The position numbers and the translations under genes are program-made. From NCBI RefSeq assembly GCF_019711595.1, contig NZ_JAIGNR010000003.1, forward strand, positions 362,807 through 426,806: DNA of 64,000 nucleotides, given 5' to 3'. This DNA comes from Qipengyuania sphaerica. Its GTDB lineage: Bacteria; Pseudomonadota; Alphaproteobacteria; Sphingomonadales; Sphingomonadaceae. How positions within the stretch are numbered: position 1 is the first letter of the stretch; each line of letters opens with the position of its first letter. Below are positions 1-8,365 of this stretch, piece after piece. Below the pieces are notes generated by a model. That model saw only the letters and a program-made list of their open reading frames with translations, was not told the DNA's origin and did no database searches.

Positions 1-585
1 TCCGAGCCAGAGCACACGGGTGAAGCCGAGGTCGCGTTCCAGCCGCTCCTCGATATCCTCGCGCGAAAGCTGCGGGTTGCGATTGGGGTTGAGCAGGCAT
101 TGCTCGGTGGTCGCAACGAGGCCGGTGCCGTCGCCATCGATCGCCCCGCCTTCGAGGATCCAGTCGGCGACTTCGAGCGGCAGGCTGGCGTCCTCTGCCA
201 GCTGCGCACCGACCGTCTGGTCGCCATCCATCAAATATTTCCCGCCCCAGCCGTTGAAGCCGAACCGCTGCGCCATGCGGTGGCCGGTGAGGTCCGCCAG
301 CACCAGCGGTCCGGTATCGCGCAACCAGACATCGCCATAGGTCAGACGCTCCAGCTTGACCGCGCCGCTGACGAGATCGCGCGCGCGCTGCTCGTTATTG
401 GCATCGCGCACCAGCAGGCGGACTTCCTGCCCGCTCACCGCCACGGCATTGGCGAAAGCGGCGATCTGCTCCTGCGCGCGCGGCAGGACTTCGGGCCATT
501 CGTCGGCATCGTGCGGGAAACCGATCCACAGCCAGTCCTGCGGCGCCCATTCGGGGGGCATGGTCCATCGGGGAGTATCGCTCAT
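1..585 (-). CDS. aguA: Agmatine deiminase / peptidyl-arginine deiminase family protein (partial, 3' end outside window)
   Basis: The reverse strand is open from an ATG at 585 to the window edge, giving 195 codons without a stop. The translation begins MSDTPRWTMPPEWAPQDW and contains the family signatures W-L-R-D-T-G-P (about residues 90-96) and L-E-G-G-A-I-D (about 140-146). In agmatine deiminases these regions bind the guanidinium group; the enzyme hydrolyses agmatine to N-carbamoylputrescine on the route to putrescine. The catalytic Cys lies near the C-terminus of this family and so falls outside the window. Assignment to agmatine rather than protein arginine as substrate rests on family resemblance. 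Confidence 0.85.
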   Translation of the reverse strand, partial: MSDTPRWTMPPEWAPQDWLWIGFPHDADEWPEVLPRAQEQIAAFANAVAVSGQEVRLLVRDANNEQRARDLVSGAVKLERLTYGDVWLRDTGPLVLADLTGHRMAQRFGFNGWGGKYLMDGDQTVGAQLAEDASLPLEVADWILEGGAIDGDGTGLVATTEQCLLNPNRNPQLSREDIEERLERDLGFTRVLWLG

Positions 586-623
586 AGCGCTGCGGTTAGG
601 CGCGCCCGGCGGGGCTAGGCAAC

Positions 624-650
624 AAAAAAGGGGACGCCGAAGCGCCCCCT
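624..650 (-). terminator. Rho-independent terminator after the flotillin gene
   Basis: Read on the minus strand, GGGGGCGC, a TTCG tetraloop and GCGTCCCC form an 8-bp stem with one G-T pair, followed by a run of six T. It lies about 25 bases past the flotillin stop codon and just before the convergence-free gap to the deiminase gene. Confidence 0.8.
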
Positions 651-673
651 TCCCTTTGCATATCGCCGGTCGA

Positions 674-2428
674 TCAGGCGTCGGCTTTCTCGCCGTCATC
701 CTTCTTCGACTTGCCGTTTGCCGGAAGCGCCCGCGGTTTGACGGCCGGCTCTTCCTTGGCTTCTGCGGCGTCGCTGTCGGCTTCGAAACCGCCGGTCTGC
801 TCGGCCGGGCCCTTGACCAGGCTGTTCAGGCTCGAGCCGTCGAGGCCCAGTTCCTTCATCAGCCCGTCGAGCACCGGAGCCTGCGCGCGGTAGGCGAGTG
901 CTGCGCTGACCGCATCGGTCGCGAGGTTGCCCGATCCGCCGCCGGTACCGGCTGCTCCGCCGGAGCCGCCTTTCCCGCCGCCGTTGGTAAGGCCGTCGAC
1001 CTGGACGATCTTGATGCTCTCGATCGCTTCCATCGGCTTGGCGCTTTCGCGGACGAGGTCCGGGAGCACCTTCAGGAGCGCCAGCTTGGTCTGCAGGCTG
1101 ATCTGGTCCGAGGACAGGATGTTGGCCGCCTCGTTGATCGCCTTCTGACCGGCAGCTTCGACTTCGAAGCGGACACGCGCAGCTTCTGCACGCAGCTTCT
1201 CGGCCTCGGCCTCACCCTGCGCTTCGAGACGCAGCGCTTCGGCGCGGTTGGTGGCAGCATCCTTCTCGGCCTCGGCTTCCACGCGGACGCTGATTGCGTC
1301 GCGCTCTGCCTGCTTCGAAGCCTCGATCAGTTCGATGCGCTTCATGCGCTCGGCGATCTCGGTCTCGCGGCTGGTCGAAACCTGCTCCTCGGCGGCAACC
1401 GCCTTGGCGCGGGCTTCGTCGGCTTCCGCCTTGGCCTGGCTTTCCTCACGGCTCTTGTTCTGCACCGCGATCTGCTGCTCCTGCCGGGCGATTTCGAGCG
1501 CCCGCTGCTGGTCGATCCGCGCCTCTTCGACGAGACGGTCGGCCTCGATCTGCTGCGCGTCGACCTGCTTCTTGGCCTCGATCCTCGCGGCATCGGCCTC
1601 GCGCTGGCGCTCGGCCTGTTCGCGGGCGATTTCCGAAGACTGCGCGGCGCGGCGGATTTCCACCTCGCGCTCCTGCTGGAGGCGGGCATATTCCTTGTCG
1701 CGTCCGATTTCGAAGCTCCGGGCATCTGCCTCGAGGTTCTTCGTCTCCATCTGCACGCGCGTGTCCTGCTCGATGTCGTTGCGCAGTTTCTTGCGCGCCT
1801 CGATCTGCTCGGTCAGCTTGGTGAGACCTTCGGCGTCGAAGGCGTTGTTGGCGTTGAAGTGCTCGATGCTCGTCTGGTCGAGGCCGGTCAGCGAGACCGA
1901 TTCAAGCTCCAGGCCGTTCATGGCGAGGTCGTTCGACGACACCTGCTGCACCTTCTGGACGAAGTCGGCACGCTGTTCGTGCAGCTCGTTCATCGTCATG
2001 CCCGCAGCAACGCTGCGCAGCGCGTCGACGAACTTGCCTTCGACGAGGTCCTTGAGCATTTCCGGCTGCATCGTGCGCTGGCCCAGCGTCTGCGCGGCCA
2101 TGGCGATGGCTTCGCTATCGGGCTTCACGCGGACGTAGAACTCGGCCTTCACGTCGATCCGCAGGCGGTCGAGCGTGATCAGCGCCTCGCCGTCGCGGCG
2201 GACGACGCTGAGCACGAGCGTGTTCATGTTGACCGGCATGGTTTCATGGAAGACCGGCAGCACCAGAGCGCCCCCGTTCATCACGACCTTCTCGCCGCCG
2301 ACACCGGTACGCACAAAGGCGACTTCCTTCGACGCGCGGCGATAGAGTTTTGCCAGGAACAGTCCCAGGGTGAGCACGGCGATGACGCCGGCCACGATCA
2401 GGACCAGTGTGTTGGATAGAATGTCCAT
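674..2428 (-). CDS. Flotillin / YqiK-like SPFH membrane protein
   Basis: This 584-residue protein has one N-terminal membrane segment (about residues 5-27), an SPFH/band-7 domain (about 30-210), a long Glu/Ala/Arg-rich coiled coil (about 210-430) and a Gly-rich, low-complexity C-terminal tail (about 485-515). This is the architecture of bacterial flotillins (FloT, YqiK), which oligomerise in the inner membrane and organise ordered lipid domains. It is larger than minimal flotillins because of the charged, Lys-rich C-terminal extension. The start is 12 bases downstream of the YqiJ-like gene, so the two are almost certainly one transcript, matching the yqiJ-yqiK pairing known in Escherichia coli. 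Its particular client process is unknown. Confidence 0.88.
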   Translation of the reverse strand: MDILSNTLVLIVAGVIAVLTLGLFLAKLYRRASKEVAFVRTGVGGEKVVMNGGALVLPVFHETMPVNMNTLVLSVVRRDGEALITLDRLRIDVKAEFYVRVKPDSEAIAMAAQTLGQRTMQPEMLKDLVEGKFVDALRSVAAGMTMNELHEQRADFVQKVQQVSSNDLAMNGLELESVSLTGLDQTSIEHFNANNAFDAEGLTKLTEQIEARKKLRNDIEQDTRVQMETKNLEADARSFEIGRDKEYARLQQEREVEIRRAAQSSEIAREQAERQREADAARIEAKKQVDAQQIEADRLVEEARIDQQRALEIARQEQQIAVQNKSREESQAKAEADEARAKAVAAEEQVSTSRETEIAERMKRIELIEASKQAERDAISVRVEAEAEKDAATNRAEALRLEAQGEAEAEKLRAEAARVRFEVEAAGQKAINEAANILSSDQISLQTKLALLKVLPDLVRESAKPMEAIESIKIVQVDGLTNGGGKGGSGGAAGTGGGSGNLATDAVSAALAYRAQAPVLDGLMKELGLDGSSLNSLVKGPAEQTGGFEADSDAAEAKEEPAVKPRALPANGKSKKDDGEKADA

Positions 2429-2440
2429 TTCTCCTCCTTC

Positions 2441-3067
2441 TTAGTTTCGAGCAGGCGACAGGCGGCGTTCTGCCAGCGCTGTGCCGTAGAAAGTGTTCTC
2501 CTCGCGGCGGACGAGGAGGACCTCGTCGCCGGCGTGGAATTCGGATGCGCCCTCGTGCGGTTCGACCATCACGTAATGCGACTGGCCGTGCACGTCCTTC
2601 ACCCGGGCGCGGGCGGGCGAACCTGCCCTCGCTATGCCTTCGGTGATTGCCGCGCGGCGGCCCACCAGCGTGTCGATACCGACCGCGCTGGTTTCGTCCT
2701 GCGGCAGGATGCGGCCCAAGGGCCTCGCGATGAGCGAGGTCACCGGCAGGGCAGCGGCGCCTGCAAGGACACCCGCCAGCCATGCGTCGAGCGGTCCGCC
2801 GGTGAAGCCTTCTGCCAATTCCTGTATCCCGAGGCCGAGGGCCGCGAAGAAGAACAGGAACACGACCAGCCATACCGTAAGTGGTACCCGGCCGAGGCCG
2901 AGCAGCGTCAGCAGCCCGTCGACGGGGCCCGCGCTTATGGCTCCATCGCCATCGGTGTCGATATCGATGTCGATATCGAGCACGCCCAGCACCTGGATCA
3001 CCAGCAGCGCCGCCATCAGCAACAAGGCTATCGCGAAGGGCGCGTTATAGGGCTCCAGTAATGTCAT
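2441..3067 (-). CDS. YqiJ-like inner-membrane protein with OB/NfeD-type domain
   Basis: The 208-residue product has hydrophobic segments at about residues 10-30, 57-78 and 95-115, and a C-terminal soluble domain of small beta strands resembling the OB-fold of NfeD and YqiJ proteins. Such proteins are partners of flotillin-type SPFH proteins in the membrane, and this gene directly precedes a flotillin gene with a 12-base gap. An unusual acidic stretch alternating Asp and Ile (about residues 31-38) follows the first membrane segment and might bind cations; that is inference. Alternative name: NfeD-like protein. Confidence 0.82.
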   Translation of the reverse strand: MTLLEPYNAPFAIALLLMAALLVIQVLGVLDIDIDIDTDGDGAISAGPVDGLLTLLGLGRVPLTVWLVVFLFFFAALGLGIQELAEGFTGGPLDAWLAGVLAGAAALPVTSLIARPLGRILPQDETSAVGIDTLVGRRAAITEGIARAGSPARARVKDVHGQSHYVMVEPHEGASEFHAGDEVLLVRREENTFYGTALAERRLSPARN

Positions 3068-3254
3068 CTAACCCCCTTTCATTGGCGTAGGAAATACCGG
3101 CCCCCGGCACCAGCCGAAAGCGGATCGTCCTACTGTTGTAGTCATGTGGTTCACTTAGCAAATTCCACCGATCTTCCGTAGGAATATGCGACGAACCGAG
3201 TTCGATTTTTCCCGCAATTGCGCGGGTTTGACTTGGATTATCCGTATTTCGACT

Positions 3255-4553
3255 TCAGTTCGTCGTAATGCGCAGCGGCAGCGTCTTGAGCCCGCCGACG
3301 AAGGTCGATTTGGCGCGCTTGGGCTCGCCTGCCAGCTCCACCGTTTCGATCCGGTCGAGCAGCGCTTCGAACAGGATGCGCATCTCCAGCCGCGCGAGGT
3401 GGAGGCCGAGGCACTGGTGTGCACCCGCCCCGAAGGCGAGGTGGCGGTTGGGGCTGCGGCTCGCGTCGAACCGGCGCGGGTTCTCGAACTGGTCGGGGTC
3501 GTGATTGGCGGCGACGTAATTGATCATCAGCCATTCGCCCCTGGCGATCTGCTGCCCGCCGACTTCGGTGTCTTCGGCTGCCGTGCGCATGAAATGCTGC
3601 ACGGGGCTGGTCCAGCGGATCGCCTCTTCCACGATGCCGGGCAGGAGCGAGCGATCCTCGCGCACGCGCTCCCATTGCTCGGGATCGCGCGCCAGCGCCA
3701 GCATCGCGCCCGCCGTGCTGGCCGAGGTGGTGTCGTGCCCGGCGGCGGCGACGATGATGTAATAGCCCATCATGTCGCGGTCATTGAGCGGCTCGCCGTC
3801 GACGGTCGCATTGGCAATCACGCTGGCGACATCGTCGGTCGGATTGGCGCGTTTCTCGGCCGTGAGCTTCGCGAAATAGGCCTCGAAATCCTTTACCGCG
3901 CCCGCGACCAGCTGGGTGATCGCCTCGGGAGGCAAATCCTTCATGCCCGACTGGTTGAGGTCCTCGTCCTGCCCGCCGAACATTTGCTGGGTGAGCATCA
4001 GCATGCGCGGCTCGTCTTCCTCGGGTACGCCGAGGATCTGCATCACGACGTGCAAGGGATAGGGCTGCGAGACCAGCTTGCAGAAATCGGCCTCCGGTCC
4101 TGCTTCGATCAGCCGGTCGACCGTCCGCTGCGCCAGTTCGCGCACCTCCTCCTCGATCCGGGAGAGGCTCTTGGGCATGAACCATTCCTGCGTCAGCTTG
4201 CGATACTTCATGTGGATCGGCGCATCGAAGGTGACGAGGCTGGCGACCATATGCTCGCTGCCGCCCGAAAAGGCCTTGGCGAACTCGATCCCCTCGGTGA
4301 GGCTGAAGACAACCGTGCGCGGATTGTTGAGGAAGGTCGCATTGTCCTTCGAAATCCGCATCACGTCGTCGTAGCGGGTGACCAGCCAGAAGGGCGGGTG
4401 GCGGTTTTCCGGATCCTCGACCCAGGCGACCGGCTTTTCCTCGCGCAGCACATCGAAAGTATCGAGCAGCGGATCCCAGTCCGCATAGCTCAGGGGCGAG
4501 ATGATCGCATAGGCGGTTTGCGGATCAAGCCGGGGCTTCGCCTGCGTCGCCAT
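3255..4553 (-). CDS. Cytochrome P450, soluble bacterial class
   Basis: This 432-residue protein carries the I-helix oxygen-binding motif A-G-H-D-T-T (271-276), the K-helix E-x-x-R (E310 to R313) and the haem-binding motif F-G-x-G-x-H-x-C with Cys381 as thiolate ligand. It lacks a membrane anchor, so it is a class I enzyme needing a separate ferredoxin and reductase, none of which is encoded nearby. The ATG overlaps the stop codon of the upstream acyl-CoA synthetase (TAATG), so both are translated from one message. The pairing suggests hydroxylation and CoA activation of a lipid, terpenoid or sterol-like substrate; the specific substrate is not shown by the sequence. Confidence 0.93.
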   Translation of the reverse strand: MATQAKPRLDPQTAYAIISPLSYADWDPLLDTFDVLREEKPVAWVEDPENRHPPFWLVTRYDDVMRISKDNATFLNNPRTVVFSLTEGIEFAKAFSGGSEHMVASLVTFDAPIHMKYRKLTQEWFMPKSLSRIEEEVRELAQRTVDRLIEAGPEADFCKLVSQPYPLHVVMQILGVPEEDEPRMLMLTQQMFGGQDEDLNQSGMKDLPPEAITQLVAGAVKDFEAYFAKLTAEKRANPTDDVASVIANATVDGEPLNDRDMMGYYIIVAAAGHDTTSASTAGAMLALARDPEQWERVREDRSLLPGIVEEAIRWTSPVQHFMRTAAEDTEVGGQQIARGEWLMINYVAANHDPDQFENPRRFDASRSPNRHLAFGAGAHQCLGLHLARLEMRILFEALLDRIETVELAGEPKRAKSTFVGGLKTLPLRITTN

Positions 4554-6088
4554 TAGGCTTCCTCCGCCTGCCTCGCATATTCGTCGCGCAGCTCGCGCTT
4601 GTAGAGCTTGCCGTTGGCCTCGCGCGGCAGTTCGGGGCGGAAGTCGAACAGCTTAGGCATCTTCACCTTGGAAAGGTTGGGCGCGAGGAATTCGCGAAGT
4701 TCGGCTTCCAGCGCCTCGCCTGCCTCGTCCATGTCCATAGGCTGCACGACCGCGACGACCTTCTCGCCGAAATCGGGACAGGGCGCGCCGATCACGGCGG
4801 CGTCCATCACCTTGTCATGCGTGACCAGCAGGTTCTCGATCTCCTGCGGGTAGATGTTGACCCCGCCCGAGATGATCATGTGGCTCTTGCGGTCGGTGAG
4901 GAAGAGATAGCCGTCCTCGTCCAGGTGCCCGATATCGCCCAGCGTCATCCAGCCCTTGGGATGCATGGCATCGGCGGTCTTTGCGGGGTCGTTGTGATAG
5001 CTCGGTATGGTGTCGTTCTCGAAGAACAGCAGCCCGTCCTCGCCTGCGGGAAGCTCGTTCCCTTCGCCATCGCAGACATGGATCGTGCCGTAGATCGCCT
5101 TGCCCACACTGCCTGGATGTTCGAGCCAGTCCTCGGCCTTGATCAGCGTCATGCCCACGCCTTCGGACCCGGCGTAATATTCGTTGATGATCGGCCCCCA
5201 CCATTCGATCATCGCGCGCTTGATCGGAACCGGGCAGGGCGCGGCGGCATGGAGCGCGCGCTGGTGGCTCGAAAGGTCGTGCCCCTCGCGCTCTTCGGGT
5301 TCGAGCTTGAGCATGCGGACGAAATGCGTCGGCACCCACTGGCTGTCGGTGACGCGGTAACGCTCGATCGTCTCGAGCGCATGCACCGGGTCGAAATGCT
5401 CCATCACCACCACCGTGCCGCCAAGCCGCTGCGCGGTGGTGCACCAGCCTAGCGGTGCGGCATGGTAGAGCGGCGCGGGCGAGAGATAGACCATGGAGCC
5501 ATCGGCAGGCATGCCCGCACCCATTATGGCAAGGCCCACCAGCGGGTTGGGCGCGAGGATATCTTCGCTATCGGGCGGGGCGGGGCGTACGCCCTTCGGC
5601 GCGCCGGTCGTGCCGGAGGAATAGAGCATGTACTGCCCCGGCGCCTGGTCGGGGATCGGGTCGCCGCTTTGCCGGGCAAGCGCCGCCTCGTAATTCTCCT
5701 CGCCCTCGCCGCCCACGGTCAGCACTTCCATATCGCCGCATTCGGCGCGGATGGCATCGATCCGGTCGTCGAACTTGCGGGTGGTGATGAGCAGCTTCAC
5801 GCCGGCATCCTTCAGGATGTAGCAAATCTCCGGCGCGGTCAGCCGGGTGGAGACGGGCACCATCATCGTGCCCGCGCGCTGCGAACCCCAGACGATGGGC
5901 AGGTAATGGAACGAATTTTCCATCAGCACGGCGAAATGGTCGCCTCGTCCCAGGCCCCGTTCGCGCAGCAGTTGCGCGAAGTGGTTCGCATAGACATCCA
6001 TCTGGCCATAGGTCATGACCTCGCCGCTCCCCGCCATGATGATCGCGGGGTGGTCCGGTCGGGTCTGGGCGTGCGTAATCGGGTGCAT
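4553..6088 (-). CDS. AMP-dependent acyl-CoA synthetase (FadD-like ligase)
   Basis: I place the start at the ATG at 6088 (MHPITHAQ, 511 aa) because it is preceded by GAGAGAGG at a good distance; an in-frame start 90 bases upstream would add a low-quality extension. The ANL-family P-loop Y-S-S-G-T-T-G-A-P-K-G is present near residue 165, the A8 region shows T-D-R-K-S-H-M-I-I-S-G-G-V-N-I-Y, and the C-terminal lobe ends with the conserved G-K lysine loop (A-N-G-K-L-Y). The enzyme forms an acyl-adenylate and then an acyl-CoA. It lies directly upstream of, and overlaps by one base, a cytochrome P450, which suggests joint degradation of a hydrophobic carboxylate. The exact substrate is unknown. Confidence 0.92.
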   Translation of the reverse strand: MHPITHAQTRPDHPAIIMAGSGEVMTYGQMDVYANHFAQLLRERGLGRGDHFAVLMENSFHYLPIVWGSQRAGTMMVPVSTRLTAPEICYILKDAGVKLLITTRKFDDRIDAIRAECGDMEVLTVGGEGEENYEAALARQSGDPIPDQAPGQYMLYSSGTTGAPKGVRPAPPDSEDILAPNPLVGLAIMGAGMPADGSMVYLSPAPLYHAAPLGWCTTAQRLGGTVVVMEHFDPVHALETIERYRVTDSQWVPTHFVRMLKLEPEEREGHDLSSHQRALHAAAPCPVPIKRAMIEWWGPIINEYYAGSEGVGMTLIKAEDWLEHPGSVGKAIYGTIHVCDGEGNELPAGEDGLLFFENDTIPSYHNDPAKTADAMHPKGWMTLGDIGHLDEDGYLFLTDRKSHMIISGGVNIYPQEIENLLVTHDKVMDAAVIGAPCPDFGEKVVAVVQPMDMDEAGEALEAELREFLAPNLSKVKMPKLFDFRPELPREANGKLYKRELRDEYARQAEEA

Positions 6089-6194
6089 CGGCCGTCCTCT
6101 CTCTCGTCCCGGCGATCCTCCTTTGCGGGATTCGTCCGGTTTCATCGAGAAACGTAACCGCCTGCGGGCATTGGGCAAGGAAAAACGCGGGCAA

Positions 6195-6231
6195 GAAAAA
6201 AGGCGGTCGGGTCAGACCCGCCGCCTCTTTT
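6195..6231 (-). terminator. Rho-independent terminator after the M23 peptidase
   Basis: On the minus strand GGCGG-CGGGTC pairs with GACCCG-CCGCC (one bulged base) and is followed by six T. It lies 36 bases beyond the stop codon of the M23 peptidase gene. A-rich sequence on the other flank means it may also act on the opposite strand. Confidence 0.8.
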
Positions 6232-6266
6232 AGTGTGCGTCGCCGAAAGGCTCTGCGACCGAAACT

Positions 6267-6965
6267 CTATTCCTCGTCGTTGCCGCCCTGGCCGCCTTCG
6301 CCGATGGCGAGGGCGAAGGCCTTTTGTGCTTCCGATTCAACCATGTAGGGAACCGGGTTCACGGCCTGGCCGTCGATGCGGACTTCGTAATGCAGGTGCG
6401 GACCGGTCGAACGGCCGGTCGATCCTACGTAACCGATGATGTCGCCCTTCTTGACCCAGCTGCCGTCGGCAACTGCGATGCGCGACATGTGGGCATAGCG
6501 CGTCTGGATGCGGGCGCCGTGTTCGATGGCAACATAGTTGCCGTAGCTCGAATAACGCTCGGCCTTGGAGACGAAACCGTCGGCCGTGGCGTAGATCGGG
6601 GTGCCGGTCGGGGCGGCAAGGTCGACGCCCTTGTGGCCCATGCGGCGCTTGAGCACGGGGTGCGTGCGGTCGCCGTAATCGCTGCTCATGCGTGCATCGA
6701 GCAGCGGCATGCGCGAGGGGATCGAAACTGCCGGGCGGATTGCCGCCACGGTGGCTGCAGCGGGCTGGCCCGGGTTTTCCCAGCGTGCGAAGAGCTGGGT
6801 GAACTCTGCGTCGGCATCGTCGGAAGCGGGTGCGGCCACCTTGGTCATGTCGATCGCGCCCGTCGCGGCAGCAGCTGGGTTGGTCTCCGCAGCAGCCGGC
6901 GCGGCAGCGATCGAAAGACCTGCAGCAACCATGGTGAATGCAAGCGTGAAGCGCTTGGTGTTCAT
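6267..6965 (-). CDS. M23 family metallopeptidase, secreted
   Basis: The 232-residue product starts with a Sec signal peptide (about residues 1-26, cleavage after A-A-A). The C-terminal half is a LytM/peptidase M23 domain with zinc-binding residues visible as H111-x3-D115 and H190-L-H192, plus His159 in R-Y-A-H-M. These residues suggest an active endopeptidase cutting peptidoglycan cross-bridges in the periplasm, rather than a degenerate EnvC/NlpD-type activator. A low-complexity Ala/Pro linker (about 28-80) separates signal and domain. The gene stands alone, with a terminator behind it and a 144-base upstream gap for its promoter. Confidence 0.92.
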   Translation of the reverse strand: MNTKRFTLAFTMVAAGLSIAAAPAAAETNPAAAATGAIDMTKVAAPASDDADAEFTQLFARWENPGQPAAATVAAIRPAVSIPSRMPLLDARMSSDYGDRTHPVLKRRMGHKGVDLAAPTGTPIYATADGFVSKAERYSSYGNYVAIEHGARIQTRYAHMSRIAVADGSWVKKGDIIGYVGSTGRSTGPHLHYEVRIDGQAVNPVPYMVESEAQKAFALAIGEGGQGGNDEE

Positions 6966-7109
6966 GCTAAACCCGTCCGTCCGGCGCGGGTTGCCCCGCG
7001 CCCCTTGTCCCTGACCGCTTTGGGCGTCCCGGCCCGATCGCGGTCTTTTTCACATCTCGCCGGAACCCCCCGGCATCTCGTGAGTATGGGTTATGACCAC
7101 AAAGGTTAA

Positions 7110-7894
7110 TCAGACAATACTTATGTAGAAGTCCCGCGACAGACCGGCTGCCGAACGCGCCGAGTCGTTGAATGGTGGCTTCAGGCCTCCCGAAAAGTGG
7201 GTTTTGACCAATTTTCGCCATGATTCCGGCGGGTTCTCGCCGCGCGCGGTACAAATTGCGCGGAAGTGTTTGGCGCCGAAGCCGACATGGCGGATTTCGT
7301 CGTCAAGGATTCGTTTCAGAATTTTCGCCCCGTTTTCATCACCTTGCGCGCGCACTCTTTCGAGCGTGGCAGGCGTGACGTCGAGCCCGCGCGCCTCCAG
7401 GACCATGGGAACGATCGCAAGACGTGCTGCGACATCATGGGCCGTGTCCTGCGCCGCGCGCCACAGACCGTCGTGCGCAGGCAACGCTCCATAGCGCGAA
7501 CCCAGCGAATCGAGTTTGCGGTCGAGCAGGGCGAAGTGCATCGCCTCGTCCGCAGCAACAGAAAGCCAATCTGAAACAAAGGCTTGGCCCATCGAATCGC
7601 CGAATCGCCCGGCCATGTCGAGCGCCAGGTCAATGGCGACGAACTCGATATGGGCCAGCGCGTGCCACAGCGCGATACGGCCCTTTTCACTGCCGCCCTT
7701 GCCGCGGCGCGGCATGTCGCGCGGCAGCCTGAGGTCGAGCTCGTCGGGCCAGCGCGGGCGGTCGGGCATCGGCACGTCGAAAGCGAAGTCGAGCCGACCC
7801 ATCCGCCAGTCGCGCGCGACCTTGCGGGCGGCGAAGACCTTGGCGGTCGTCGCGCCGGTCAGCAGCGCGTCGCGAATGGCGCTGGCAACCGAAA

Positions 7895-7898
<4 letters not shown>
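7110..7898 (-). CDS. DUF455 ferritin-like domain protein
   Basis: The start ATG at 7898 overlaps the stop of bcp (ATGA), giving 262 residues. Two helical metal-binding segments are visible: H-I-E-F-V-A-I-D-L with A-D-E-A-M-H-F, and D-D-E-I-R-H-V-G-F. Their Glu and Glu-x-x-His ligands are those of a four-helix di-iron carboxylate protein. The DUF455 family (COG2833) has no settled function; members resemble the tRNA hydroxylase MiaE and ferritins. Co-transcription with a peroxiredoxin points to peroxide or iron handling, which is inference. The gene is last in the glnE-bcp-DUF455 operon. Confidence 0.85.

Positions 7899-8361
<463 letters not shown>

Positions 8362-8365
<4 letters not shown>

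Noticed and set aside
356..2419. A 687-codon plus-strand open frame opposite the flotillin gene
   Set aside because: It is a mirror of the GC-rich, Glu/Ala-coded coiled coil; the minus-strand product has a full SPFH layout, and the plus frame has no domain or ribosome site.
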